Below, in pieces: positions 51,509-59,728 of a stretch of 64,000 nt of DNA. Positions within the stretch are counted from its first letter, which is position 1, and each line of letters begins with the position of its first letter. The notes under the pieces are model-generated. The model did not search any database, was not told where the DNA came from, and saw only the letters and a program-made list of their open reading frames with translations. Both the position numbers and the translations under genes were made by a program. The DNA is taken from positions 3,720,001 to 3,784,000 of the forward strand of contig AP017424.1 of the NCBI GenBank assembly GCA_002355495.1, in the 5' to 3' direction. Source of the stretch: Streptomyces laurentii (GTDB lineage: Bacteria; Actinomycetota; Actinomycetes; Streptomycetales; Streptomycetaceae).

Positions 51509-52303
51509 CTACAGCACCCGGTCCTTCAGCGCCGGGAACTGCTCCCGCGTCGACGCCACCTTCGCCGGGTCCAGGACGACCCTCAGCGTCTCCTCGCCGG
51601 GCCCGGCCTCCGCCAGGACCTCCCCCCACGGGTCGACGACGATCGAGTGGCCGGCCTGTTCGACGTCCGCGTGCGTGCCGGCGGTGCCGCAGGCCAGTAC
51701 GTACGCCTGGTTCTCGACCGCGCGCGCCTGCGCGAGCAGTGTCCAGTGCGCGCGGCGGCGGGCGGGCCAGCCGGCCGGGATCACGAACGCCTGCGCGCCG
51801 GCGTCGACCAGGCCGCGGAAGAGCTCGGGGAAGCGGAGGTCGTAGCAGGTCGCGACGCCGACGGTGAGCCGCGGCAGGTCGACGGTGACGAGGTCCTCGC
51901 CGGCCGCCATCAGCACGGCCTCGCCCTTGTCGAAGCCGAACCGGTGGATCTTCCGGTACGAGGCGACGAGTTCGCCGTCGGGGGAGAAGACGAGCGAGGT
52001 GTTGTAGAGGGAACCGGCCCCGTCGGCGGCGCCGTCCGGCACCCGCTCGACGAACGAGCCCGCGTGCAGCCACACTCCGGCGTCGCGCGCGGCGGCGGCC
52101 ATGGCCTCGTACGTGGGACCCTTCAGCGGCTCGGCCTCGGCACCGAACGCCTCGTACGCGAAGGCACCGGTCGGCCACAGTTCCGGCAGGACCACGAGGT
52201 CGGCGACGCCCCGCTCCTCCCGCACCAGACGGGCCACGCGCGCCCGCCGGTCGTCGACTGGTTCGTCCGGGTCTACCGCGATCTGGATCAGCGAGGCGCG
52301 CAC
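51509..52303 (-). CDS. Carbon-nitrogen hydrolase (nitrilase superfamily)
   Basis: A 264-residue amidase of the nitrilase superfamily, with the complete Glu-Lys-Cys triad: Glu41 in VVLPELWPTG, Lys in VASYRKIHRFGFDKGE and Cys in VGVATCYDLRFPELFRGL. The last motif is that of omega-amidase or deaminated-glutathione-amidase-like enzymes (NIT1/NIT2 branch). It probably hydrolyses a small amide in metabolite repair. Start GTG 52303. Monocistronic; no strong hairpin separates it from the convergent LURP gene. Confidence 0.92.
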   Translation of the reverse strand: MRASLIQIAVDPDEPVDDRRARVARLVREERGVADLVVLPELWPTGAFAYEAFGAEAEPLKGPTYEAMAAAARDAGVWLHAGSFVERVPDGAADGAGSLYNTSLVFSPDGELVASYRKIHRFGFDKGEAVLMAAGEDLVTVDLPRLTVGVATCYDLRFPELFRGLVDAGAQAFVIPAGWPARRRAHWTLLAQARAVENQAYVLACGTAGTHADVEQAGHSIVVDPWGEVLAEAGPGEETLRVVLDPAKVASTREQFPALKDRVL

Positions 52304-52486
52304 ACTACCACCGTCCTGGCATTCGAGCCGTCAACACCGGCCTACGATCGTCACACGAAAGCACTGCCGGGGTGCCTCCGGGCAGCGTAACTTAGCGTCC
52401 AAGCCTCCCACGCCGTCATGCTTCCAGCCCGTTCCCCAGCCGCCCGCCACTTCAGCCCGCGCACCGAAGAACCGCCGAGGGGTCCC

Positions 52487-53314
52487 GTGACCGTCCATCC
52501 CAGCCTTCAGAACTACGCCGACGCCTGGACCCATGCCGTGGAGGCGATCGCCGAGCTGGTCAAGCCGCTCGTCGAGGGCGAGTGGAACCGTGCCACGCCC
52601 TGCCCGAGCTGGTCGGTGCGCGACATCGTCTCCCATGTCATCGGCATGGAGACCGAGATGCTGGGCGACCCGCGGCCGATCCACAGCCTGCCCCGCGACC
52701 TGTTCCACGTCCGGACGGACCACGCCCGGTACATGGAGATGCAGGTCGACGTGCGGCGGCACCACACCGCGCCGGAGATGACCTCGGAGCTGGAGTACAT
52801 CCTGATCCGCCGGGCCCGGCAGCTGCGCAACGAGAACCGCGCCCCGGACACCCTGATCCCCGCCCCGCTGCGCGCCGAGCAGACGCTCGAAACGGCGTAC
52901 CGGACGCGGGCCTTCGACTGCTGGGTGCACGAGCAGGACCTGCGCGCCGCGCTGGGCGTCCCCGGCAACCTGGACTCGCCCGGCGCGTACGTCGCGCGGG
53001 ACGTGCTCCTGGAGGCGCTGCCGCGGGTGGTGGCCAAGGAGGCGGGCGCACCGGCGGGTTCGGCGGTGGTGGTCGACGTGACGGGGTCGGTGGAGTTCCT
53101 GCGGACGGTCCGGGTGAACGCCCAGGGCGAGGGGTCGATCGACGGAACGCCCTCGCTCGGCCCGGCGGTGACGCTGGCGACGGACTGGGAGACGTACGTC
53201 CGGCTGGCCTGCGGCCGGGTACGGGCGGCCGAGGTGGCCGACGCGGTCAAGGTCGAGGGTGACGAGGATCTGGCGCGGGCGATCCTGGAGCGCTTCGCGG
53301 TCACCCCGAACTGA
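52487..53314 (+). CDS. Maleylpyruvate isomerase family mycothiol-dependent enzyme
   Basis: A 275-residue protein of the MDMPI family. The N-terminal DinB-like four-helix bundle has the metal-site pattern CPSWSVRDIVSHVIGMETEM and FDCWVHEQDLRAALG (His, then His-x-x-x-Asp). The C-terminal 90 residues form an SCP2-like beta domain (VVDVTGSVEFLRTVRVNAQG). Members use mycothiol for isomerisation or detoxification; the actual reaction here is unknown. I chose GTG 52487 (VTVHPSLQNY) with GAGGGG upstream rather than the ATG at 52418, whose extension is low-complexity. Confidence 0.88.
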   Translation: MTVHPSLQNYADAWTHAVEAIAELVKPLVEGEWNRATPCPSWSVRDIVSHVIGMETEMLGDPRPIHSLPRDLFHVRTDHARYMEMQVDVRRHHTAPEMTSELEYILIRRARQLRNENRAPDTLIPAPLRAEQTLETAYRTRAFDCWVHEQDLRAALGVPGNLDSPGAYVARDVLLEALPRVVAKEAGAPAGSAVVVDVTGSVEFLRTVRVNAQGEGSIDGTPSLGPAVTLATDWETYVRLACGRVRAAEVADAVKVEGDEDLARAILERFAVTPN

Positions 53315-53336
53315 CGCGCGCTCGGGCGGACGAACG

Positions 53337-53379
53337 GAGCGAGCCCCCGCTTCCCCTTCGTGGGGGCGGGGGCTCGCTC
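53337..53379. terminator. Bidirectional terminator
   Basis: Perfect 14-base arms GAGCGAGCCCCCGC (53337-53350) and GCGGGGGCTCGCTC (53366-53379), with a 15-base loop, between the convergent MDMPI and MFS genes. Confidence 0.83.
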
Positions 53380-53406
53380 ATGCCGTACGTGCGGGGCCGC
53401 CGCGGC

Positions 53407-54756
53407 TCACGCCGGTACGTGCACGGCCTCCACGCGGCTCGCGACCAGGCGCTCCCGCTCGCGGCGGGTGGTGCGCGCCTTGAGGCGGACGATCTGGGTG
53501 ACGCCCAGGGCCTGGAGGACGAACACCGAGGAGAACGCGATCCGGTAGTCGTCGCCGGTCGCGTCGAGCAGGACGCCGACGGCCAGAAGCGTCGTCATGG
53601 AGGCGATGAAACCACCCATGTTGACGATTCCGGAGGCCGTGCCCTGACGCTCCGGCGGGTTGGCGGGCCGGGCGAAGTCGAAGCCGATCATCGAGGCCGG
53701 GCCACAGGCGCCGAGGACCACGCACAGCACGATGAGCAGCCACATCGGCGCGTGGTCGCCCGGGTAGACGAGGGTGGCGGCCCACAGCACGGCGGTGGCG
53801 GCGACGGTGCCGAGCGCGAGGGGCGCGCGGGCGGCGTGGTGGCGGGCGATGATCTGGCCGTACGCGAGGCCGACGCTCATGTTGGACAGCACGACCAGGG
53901 TCAGCATCTCGCCCGCCGTGCCCCGGGACAGCCCCTGGTCCTCGACGAGGAACGGCATGCCCCAGAGCAGCAGGAACACCATCGCGGGGAACTGCGTGGT
54001 GAAGTGCACCCACATGCCGAGCCGGGTGCCGGGCTCGCGCCAGGAGTCGGCGATCTGACGGCGGATGAAGGCGGTGCCGCCGGCGCCCGCGGCCGGATGC
54101 GCGGGGCGCGCGGGAGCGGGCTCGTACCCCTCGGGGTGGTCCTTCAGGAACAGCAGGAGCAGCACGAGGACGACGACACCGGCGAGCGAACTGCCGACGA
54201 AGGTCTCGGTCCATCCCAGGCCGTGCAGGGTGCGGGAGAGGAAGATCGTCGAGACGAGGTTGCCCGCCATGCCGCACAGCGCGGCGATCTGGCCGATGAG
54301 CGGGCCGCGCCGGGCGGGGAACCAGCGGGCGCCGAGCCGCAGCACGCTGATGAACGTCATCGCGTCGCCGCTGCCGAGCAGCGCGCGCGAGCCGAGCGCC
54401 ATGCCGTACGAGGGGGAGAGCGCGAAGCCCAGCTGGCCGAGGGTGTAGAGCACGACGCCGAGGGTCAGCACCTTCTTGGTGCCGAGGCGGTCGACCATGA
54501 GGCCGACGGGTATCTGCATGCCCGCGTAGACGAGCAGCTGGAGTATGGAGAAGGTGGACAGGGCCGAGGCGTTGACGTGGAAACGGTCGGCGGCGTCGAG
54601 ACCGGCGACGCCCAGGGACGTACGGAAGATGACGGCGACGAAGTAGACGGCGACGCCGACGCCCCAGACCAGGACGGCGCGCCGGCCACCGGGCGGGTCG
54701 CCCGGCAGGGTGACGGCGCCGCCGTATCCGTTACGGCCGCGGTCGCGGCGGCTCAC
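53407..54756 (-). CDS. MFS transporter
   Basis: A 449-residue major facilitator with twelve helices. The MFS loop 2-3 motif is GLMVDRLGTKKVLTLGVVLY, and the second half begins at LGMWVHFTTQFPAMVFLLLW. The signature GMAGNLVSTIFLSRTLHGLG and FVNMGGFIASM-like stretch (IVNMGGFIASMTTLLAVGVL) suggest the anion/sugar-acid symporter branch. I chose GTG 54756 because its GTGA overlaps the stop of the GntR gene, indicating coupling. Substrate unknown; it should be the target of that regulator. Confidence 0.88.
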   Translation of the reverse strand: MSRRDRGRNGYGGAVTLPGDPPGGRRAVLVWGVGVAVYFVAVIFRTSLGVAGLDAADRFHVNASALSTFSILQLLVYAGMQIPVGLMVDRLGTKKVLTLGVVLYTLGQLGFALSPSYGMALGSRALLGSGDAMTFISVLRLGARWFPARRGPLIGQIAALCGMAGNLVSTIFLSRTLHGLGWTETFVGSSLAGVVVLVLLLLFLKDHPEGYEPAPARPAHPAAGAGGTAFIRRQIADSWREPGTRLGMWVHFTTQFPAMVFLLLWGMPFLVEDQGLSRGTAGEMLTLVVLSNMSVGLAYGQIIARHHAARAPLALGTVAATAVLWAATLVYPGDHAPMWLLIVLCVVLGACGPASMIGFDFARPANPPERQGTASGIVNMGGFIASMTTLLAVGVLLDATGDDYRIAFSSVFVLQALGVTQIVRLKARTTRRERERLVASRVEAVHVPA

Positions 54757-55436
54757 CGGGCGTCCCCGCGCACCAGGGCCTGGACCCGGCCGAGGTGGCG
54801 CCGGACGCACCGGGCGGCGCCCTCGGCGTCACCCGCCTTGATCCGCTCCAGGATCTCGTCGTGCTCGGTGATGTTCTGGGCGACGCGGTCGGGGTGGGCC
54901 TGCATCACGGCGACGCCCATCCGCAGCTGACGGTCGCGCAGCTGGTCGTAGAGGCGGGCGAGGATCTGGTTGCCGGCGTGCCGGACGATCTCGGCGTGGA
55001 AGCAGCGGTCGGTCACGGACACCTCGCCCAGGTCCCCGACCTCGGCGCGCCGCTTCTGCTCCTCAAGCAGCTCTTCGAGGCGGGTGATCAGCGCGGGCGG
55101 CGCGGGTACGGCCCGGCGCACGGCGAACTCCTCGACGAGCAGCCGGGTCTCGACGACGTCCGCGATCTCCTGAGCGGAGACGGCGAGCACCAGGGCGCCC
55201 TTCTTCGGGTAGAGCTTGAGCAGCCCCTCCATCTCCAGCTTCAGCAGCGCCTCGCGCACGGGCGTCCGCGACACCCCGACGGCCTGCGCCAGCTCCCCCT
55301 CGGTGAGCAGCGTCCCGCCCTCGTAGCGACGGTCCAGCACCGCCTGCTTGACGTGCGCGTACACACGATCGGCGGCGGGCGGCTGCTTGACGGGGGCGGA
55401 CTCGGGGGCAGGGGCGGGAGCTGGGGCTGATGGCAT
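54753..55436 (-). CDS. GntR family regulator with FCD domain
   Basis: A 227-residue regulator of the FadR/VanR branch. The winged helix is at about residues 20-90 (DRVYAHVKQAVLDRRYEGGT, ELAQAVGVSRTPVREALLKL, LEMEGLLKLYPKKGALV). The FCD ligand domain has metal-site residues in TDRCFHAEIVRHAGN, ITEHDEILERIKAGD and VRRHLGRVQ. It overlaps the MFS gene by four bases, so it probably represses its own operon until a carboxylate ligand binds. Start ATG 55436. Confidence 0.93.
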   Translation of the reverse strand: MPSAPAPAPAPESAPVKQPPAADRVYAHVKQAVLDRRYEGGTLLTEGELAQAVGVSRTPVREALLKLEMEGLLKLYPKKGALVLAVSAQEIADVVETRLLVEEFAVRRAVPAPPALITRLEELLEEQKRRAEVGDLGEVSVTDRCFHAEIVRHAGNQILARLYDQLRDRQLRMGVAVMQAHPDRVAQNITEHDEILERIKAGDAEGAARCVRRHLGRVQALVRGDAR

Positions 55437-55539
55437 GCGTACAGCTTAGATACAACAGGTCGACAAACAGGAACCCGTCCACGATGCGATACGTGGACGG
55501 GTCCCCCGATCGCGGGAAAGGGCCGCTCCCGACGACAAC

Positions 55540-55578
55540 GCGCCCGGTCGGGGGCGGAATCCGTCCCCGACCGGGCGC
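55540..55578. terminator. Terminator downstream of the E2 gene
   Basis: Arms GCGCCCGGTCGGGGGCGG and CCGTCCCCGACCGGGCGC pair at 17 of 18 positions around AAT. It lies 69 bases beyond the stop of the minus-strand E2 gene and directly abuts the parS site. Confidence 0.83.
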
Positions 55579-55579
55579 G

Positions 55580-55595
55580 TGTTTCACGTGAAACA
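55580..55595. other. parS chromosome-partitioning site
   Basis: TGTTTCACGTGAAACA is a perfect 16-bp palindrome and an exact match to the bacterial ParB-binding centromere consensus (core GTTTCACGTGAAAC). In Streptomyces such sites are concentrated around the replication origin, where ParB assembles. It is intergenic, between the terminator and the E2 gene's 3' end. Confidence 0.93.
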
Positions 55596-55646
55596 GGCCG
55601 AATCGCCCTCACTCGCGCGACTCGGCCGACTCGTCCAACCCGGGCG

Positions 55647-57095
55647 TCAGCCCCAGGTGATGAGTCGCTTGGGCTGTTCCAGGATCGCGGCGATGTCGGC
55701 GAGGAACCGGGAGCCGAGTTCGCCGTCGACGAGGCGGTGGTCGAAGGACAGCGCGAGGGTGGTGACCTGGCGCGGCTTCACCTTGCCCTTGTGGACCCAG
55801 GGCTGGAGCTTGATCGCACCGACCGCGAGGATCGCGGACTCGCCCGGGTTCAGAATGGGCGTACCGGTGTCGACGCCGAAGACGCCGACGTTGGTGATGG
55901 TGAAGGTGCCGCCCTGCATCGCCGCCGGGGTGGTCTTGCCCTCACGGGCCGTCGCGACCAGCTCGCTCAGCGAGCGCGACAGCTCCGGCAGAGCCTGCGT
56001 GTGCGCGTCCTTGATGTTCGGGACGATCAGACCCCGCGGGGTCGCCGCGGCGATGCCCAGGTTCACATAGTGCTTGCGCACGATCTCCTGAGCCGCCTCG
56101 TCCCAGGCCGCGTTGATGTCCGGGTTGCGCTTCACCGCGACCAGGACCGCCTTCGCGATCAACAACAGCGGATTGACCCGCAGACCCGCCATGTCCGTGC
56201 CGGACTTGAGCTCCTCGACCAGCTTCATCGTCCGCGTGATGTCGAACGTCACGAACTCGGTCACATGCGGCGCCGTGAAAGCCGAACCGACCATCGCCGC
56301 CGCCGTCGCCTTCCGCACCCCCTTGATCGGAACACGCGTCTCCCGCGCGCCCACCGAGACCGGAACCGGAGCCGCGGCCGGGGCCACGGCGGCCGGGGTC
56401 TCGGGCTCCGCCACCGGGGCGGCCGGGGCCGCCGTCACAGCGGCGGGGGCCACCGCGCGGTGCACGTCGTCACGGGTGATGACACCCTCCGGGCCGGTCG
56501 GAGTGACCGACGTCAGATCGACACCCAGGTCCTTCGCGAGCTTACGGACCGGGGGCTTGGCCAGCGGACGGCCGGCGGCCGGGCCGCTGCCGTTCAGCTG
56601 ACCGGGCACCACCGGAGCCGCAGCCGGAGCCGGAGCCGCGGCAGGGGCCGGAGCCGCGGCGGCCGGCTCCGTGGTCGCGGCCGGGGCGGCCTTGCGGGCC
56701 CGGCGCTTGGTGGACGACGCGGCCACGCCGTACCCGACCAGGACGGGCTGCCGGCCCTCCGGCTCGGACTCCGCCTCGGCGACGGGCGCGGGTGCGGCGG
56801 CGGGTGCCGCCTGGGACTCGGCGGCCGGCGCGGCGGGCTCAGCCGGGGCGTCACCACCCACGTTCACCGAGATGATGACCTCACCGACGTCGACCGTCGT
56901 CCCCTCGGGAAAACGCAGCTCGTGCACCGTCCCGTCGAACGGGATCGGCAGCTCGACAGCCGCCTTCGCCGTCTCGACCTCGCACACGACCTGCCCGTCG
57001 GTGACCGTGTCACCCGGCTTGACGTACCAACTGAGGATCTCGGCCTCGGTCAGGCCCTCGCCCACATCGGGCATCTTGAATTCACGGATCGTCAC
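55647..57095 (-). CDS. Dihydrolipoamide acyltransferase (E2) of a 2-oxoacid dehydrogenase
   Basis: A 482-residue E2 core subunit. A single lipoyl domain (residues 1-78) has the modified lysine Lys44 in EVETAKAAVE. Ala/Pro-rich linkers follow, with a peripheral-subunit-binding domain (PPVRKLAKDLGVDLTSVTPT, GPEGVITRDDVHRA). The catalytic domain (about 260-482) has the active-site LSFDHRLVDGELGSRFL. It transfers acyl groups from lipoate to CoA. It is the last gene of the E1alpha-E1beta-E2 operon, 10 bp after E1beta. The split E1 suggests branched-chain 2-oxoacid or pyruvate specificity; sequence alone does not decide. Confidence 0.94.
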   Translation of the reverse strand: MTIREFKMPDVGEGLTEAEILSWYVKPGDTVTDGQVVCEVETAKAAVELPIPFDGTVHELRFPEGTTVDVGEVIISVNVGGDAPAEPAAPAAESQAAPAAAPAPVAEAESEPEGRQPVLVGYGVAASSTKRRARKAAPAATTEPAAAAPAPAAAPAPAAAPVVPGQLNGSGPAAGRPLAKPPVRKLAKDLGVDLTSVTPTGPEGVITRDDVHRAVAPAAVTAAPAAPVAEPETPAAVAPAAAPVPVSVGARETRVPIKGVRKATAAAMVGSAFTAPHVTEFVTFDITRTMKLVEELKSGTDMAGLRVNPLLLIAKAVLVAVKRNPDINAAWDEAAQEIVRKHYVNLGIAAATPRGLIVPNIKDAHTQALPELSRSLSELVATAREGKTTPAAMQGGTFTITNVGVFGVDTGTPILNPGESAILAVGAIKLQPWVHKGKVKPRQVTTLALSFDHRLVDGELGSRFLADIAAILEQPKRLITWG

Positions 57096-57105
57096 GATGC
57101 TCTCC

Positions 57106-58086
57106 TCAGTACGCCAGCGAGCGGTCGACGGCGTCGAGCACGCGGTCCAGGCCCGGCAGGTACTCCTCCTCCAGGCGCGCCGGCGGATACGGCGCGTGGT
57201 AGCCGCCGACCCGCAGGACCGGAGCCTCCAGGTGGTAGAAGCAGCGCTCGGTGATCCGGGCGGCGATCTCCGCGCCGGAACCGAAGAAGACCGGCGCCTC
57301 GTGGACGACGACCAGCCGGCCGGTCTTCTCGACCGACGCCTGGATGGTGTCGAAGTCCAGCGGCGAGACCGACCGCAGGTCGACGACCTCGATCGACTTG
57401 CCCTCCTCGGCGGCGGCCGCGGCCGCCTCCAGGCAGGTCTTCACCATCGGCCCGTACGCGACGAGCGTGAGGTCCGTGCCCTCGCGGGCGACCCGGGCCT
57501 TGTGCAGCTCGCCGGGGATGGCCTCGGTGTCGAGTTCGCCCTTGTCCCAGTAACGGCGCTTGGGCTCGAAGAAGATCACCGGGTCGTCGCTCTGGATGGC
57601 CTGCTGGAGCATCCAGTAGGCGTCCGAAGAGTTCGCCGGGGTGACCACCTTGAGGCCCGCGACGTGCGCGAACAGCGCCTCGGGGGACTCCGAGTGGTGC
57701 TCGACCGCGCCGATGCCGCCGCCGTACGGGATACGGATGACGACCGGCATCTTGACCTTGCCGAGCGACCGGGCGTGCATCTTCGCGAGCTGCGTGACGA
57801 TCTGGTCGTACGCGGGGAAGACGAAACCGTCGAACTGGATCTCCACGACCGGGCGGTAGCCGCGCAGCGCGAGACCGATCGCGGTGCCGACGATGCCGGA
57901 CTCCGCGAGCGGGGTGTCGATCACCCGGTCCTCGCCGAAGTCCTTCTGCAGACCGTCGGTGATCCGGAAGACGCCGCCGAGCTTGCCGACATCGAGCCCC
58001 ATGACGATGACCTTGGGGTCGGTCTCCAGGGCCTTGCGCAGCGACTCGTTGAGCGCCTTGGCCAGGGGAAGCTTCTGAACAGCCAT
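57106..58086 (-). CDS. 2-Oxoacid dehydrogenase E1 component, beta subunit
   Basis: A 326-residue thiamine-diphosphate enzyme beta subunit. Typical regions are KLPLAKALNESLRKALETDP, RVIDTPLAESGIVGTAIGLA (catalytic Glu), EIQFDGFVFPAYDQIVTQLA, and RIPYGGGIGAVEHHSESPEA with the active-site His. The C-terminal domain (VDLRSVSPLDFDTIQASVEK) binds E2. Start ATG 58086, two bases after the E1alpha stop. With E1alpha it decarboxylates a 2-oxoacid and loads the acyl group on E2 lipoate. Confidence 0.95.
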   Translation of the reverse strand: MAVQKLPLAKALNESLRKALETDPKVIVMGLDVGKLGGVFRITDGLQKDFGEDRVIDTPLAESGIVGTAIGLALRGYRPVVEIQFDGFVFPAYDQIVTQLAKMHARSLGKVKMPVVIRIPYGGGIGAVEHHSESPEALFAHVAGLKVVTPANSSDAYWMLQQAIQSDDPVIFFEPKRRYWDKGELDTEAIPGELHKARVAREGTDLTLVAYGPMVKTCLEAAAAAAEEGKSIEVVDLRSVSPLDFDTIQASVEKTGRLVVVHEAPVFFGSGAEIAARITERCFYHLEAPVLRVGGYHAPYPPARLEEEYLPGLDRVLDAVDRSLAY

Positions 58087-58088
58087 GA

Positions 58089-59360
58089 TTACTCGGCCTC
58101 TCCGCCCTCGAAGGACGCCTGGTAGGCGGCGTACTGCGCCCGCTCCTCGTCGACCAGCGCGTGCCCGTCCGCGTACACGTTGTCGAACATCGCCATGTGC
58201 TCCGGGACGGGCATGGCGCGGACGACCTCGCGGACGCGCTTGCCGAGCGTCTCGCTCTCCGCTTCGAGCTCCTCGAAGAAGGCGGCGTCGGCGTGGCCCT
58301 CGCGCTCCAGGTACACCTTGAGGCGCTGGATCGGGTCCTTGGCCTCCCACGCCTCGCGCTCCGCGTCACGGCGGTAGCGGGTCGGGTCGTCGGAGGTGGT
58401 GTGAGCGGCCATGCGGTACGTGAACGCCTCGATGAGCGTCGGGCCCTCGCCGCGGCGGGCGCGCTCCAGGGCCGCCCGGGTCACGGCCAGGCAGGCGAGG
58501 ACGTCGTTGCCGTCCACGCGGATGCCGGGGAAGCCGAAGCCGCGGGCGCGCTGGTACAGCGGGACGCGGGTCTGCTTCTCGGTCGGCTCGGAAATGGCCC
58601 ACTGGTTGTTCTGGCAGAAGAACACGACCGGGGCGTTGTAGACCGCGGAGAAGACGAACGACTCGTTGACGTCGCCCTGGCTGGAGGCGCCGTCGCCGAA
58701 GTACGCGAGCACGGCCGAGTCCGCGCCGTCCTTGGTGATGCCCATGGCGTAGCCGGTGGCGTGCAGGGTCTGCGAGCCGAGGACGATCGTGTACAGGTGG
58801 AAATTGTTGGTGTTCGGGTCCCAGCCGCCGTTGTTCACACCGCGGAACATGCCGAGGAGGTTGGTCGGGTCGACCCCGCGACACCACGCGACACCGTGCT
58901 CACGGTAGGTGGGGAAGACGTAGTCGTCGTCCCGCAGCGCGCGGCCGGAGCCGATCTGCGCGGCCTCCTGGCCGAGCAGCGAGGCCCACAGGCCCAGCTC
59001 GCCCTGCCGCTGCAGCGCGGTGGCCTCGGCGTCGAAACGACGCGTCAGGACCATGTCGCGGTACAGGCCGCGCAGCTCGTCGGCGCTCAGGTCGATGTCG
59101 TACTCAGGGTGCTGAACGCGCTCGCCCTCGGGCGTCAGCAGCTGGACGAGCTCGGGCTCGTGGGGCTGCGGGGACGCCTGGGACGGCTTCGCCGCCTGGG
59201 CCTTGGCGGTCTGGCCCTTGGCGCGCGTCGTCTTCTTGGCGGCGCTCGCGCTGGCGGTCTTCTTGGTGGTGCTCGCGCTTGCGCTAGCGCCGGCGCTTGC
59301 GGTGCGCTTGGTGCCGCTGCTGCGCGTCGCCTTGCGCGCGGCAGTGCTCTCCACGGTCAC
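58089..59360 (-). CDS. 2-Oxoacid dehydrogenase E1 component, alpha subunit
   Basis: A 423-residue thiamine-diphosphate enzyme alpha subunit. The TPP motif is LAYFGDGASSQGDVNESFVF with AVYNAPVVFFCQNNQWAIS; the phosphorylation-loop region is FTYRMAAHTTSDDPTRYR. The first 65 residues are an unusual Lys/Ala/Ser/Thr-rich, histone-like extension (KKTASASAAKKTTRAKGQTA) before the enzyme begins near PHEPELVQLL. GTG 59360 is used because GGAGGAG lies eight bases upstream. First gene of the E1alpha-E1beta-E2 operon, with an Lrp-like dyad upstream at 59582-59601. Confidence 0.94.
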   Translation of the reverse strand: MTVESTAARKATRSSGTKRTASAGASASASTTKKTASASAAKKTTRAKGQTAKAQAAKPSQASPQPHEPELVQLLTPEGERVQHPEYDIDLSADELRGLYRDMVLTRRFDAEATALQRQGELGLWASLLGQEAAQIGSGRALRDDDYVFPTYREHGVAWCRGVDPTNLLGMFRGVNNGGWDPNTNNFHLYTIVLGSQTLHATGYAMGITKDGADSAVLAYFGDGASSQGDVNESFVFSAVYNAPVVFFCQNNQWAISEPTEKQTRVPLYQRARGFGFPGIRVDGNDVLACLAVTRAALERARRGEGPTLIEAFTYRMAAHTTSDDPTRYRRDAEREAWEAKDPIQRLKVYLEREGHADAAFFEELEAESETLGKRVREVVRAMPVPEHMAMFDNVYADGHALVDEERAQYAAYQASFEGGEAE

Positions 59361-59728
59361 GTGCGTGCTCCTCCGTCGGTCCGGCCCCCGGGTTCGCCGG
59401 TAAGGGCCTGGGGTCCCCCCTATCAAAGGTAGGGGGAGGCTCTCCGCCTCATCCGTTCCCTTCGCACGGGGTGGGTGCGACGGTGGCCGGGGTCGGGCGT
59501 GACAGGTGCCCCGGCGAACGCCGTCATAGGCACGTTACCCATCACGCAACAATTCCGCGAAACCCTCGTTGACCTGCGATTTTGCTTGGATTTCCAAGTA
59601 AATCGAGAAATTCGGGACTCTTCGCTGGTCAGCGCACTGGACAACGGCCCGACGCCGTCGTCGGAACAACCGGCACGTTATCCCGGGCACCCCGGGCACG
59701 GGAAGAGTGAATATGTGAGACTGACTCC
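59361..59728. other. Divergent control region with an Lrp-like dyad
   Basis: 368 bases between the dehydrogenase operon and the response regulator. The part from about 59525 to 59620 is noticeably AT-richer and should hold both promoters. It contains arms TTGCTTGGA (59582-59590) and TCCAAGTAA (59593-59601), 8 of 9 complementary with a 2-base centre. The shape is that of Lrp/AsnC operators, which commonly control branched-chain 2-oxoacid dehydrogenase operons. No open frame is supported. Confidence 0.5.

Noticed and set aside
55400..55647. Replication origin near the parS site
   Set aside because: No cluster of DnaA boxes and no dnaA or dnaN genes are in the window; only proximity to the origin is suggested.
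55579..56070. Short open frame beginning MFHVKQ
   Set aside because: Its first codons are the parS palindrome itself and the rest is antisense to the E2 gene; this is a well-known false call at parS-like sites.
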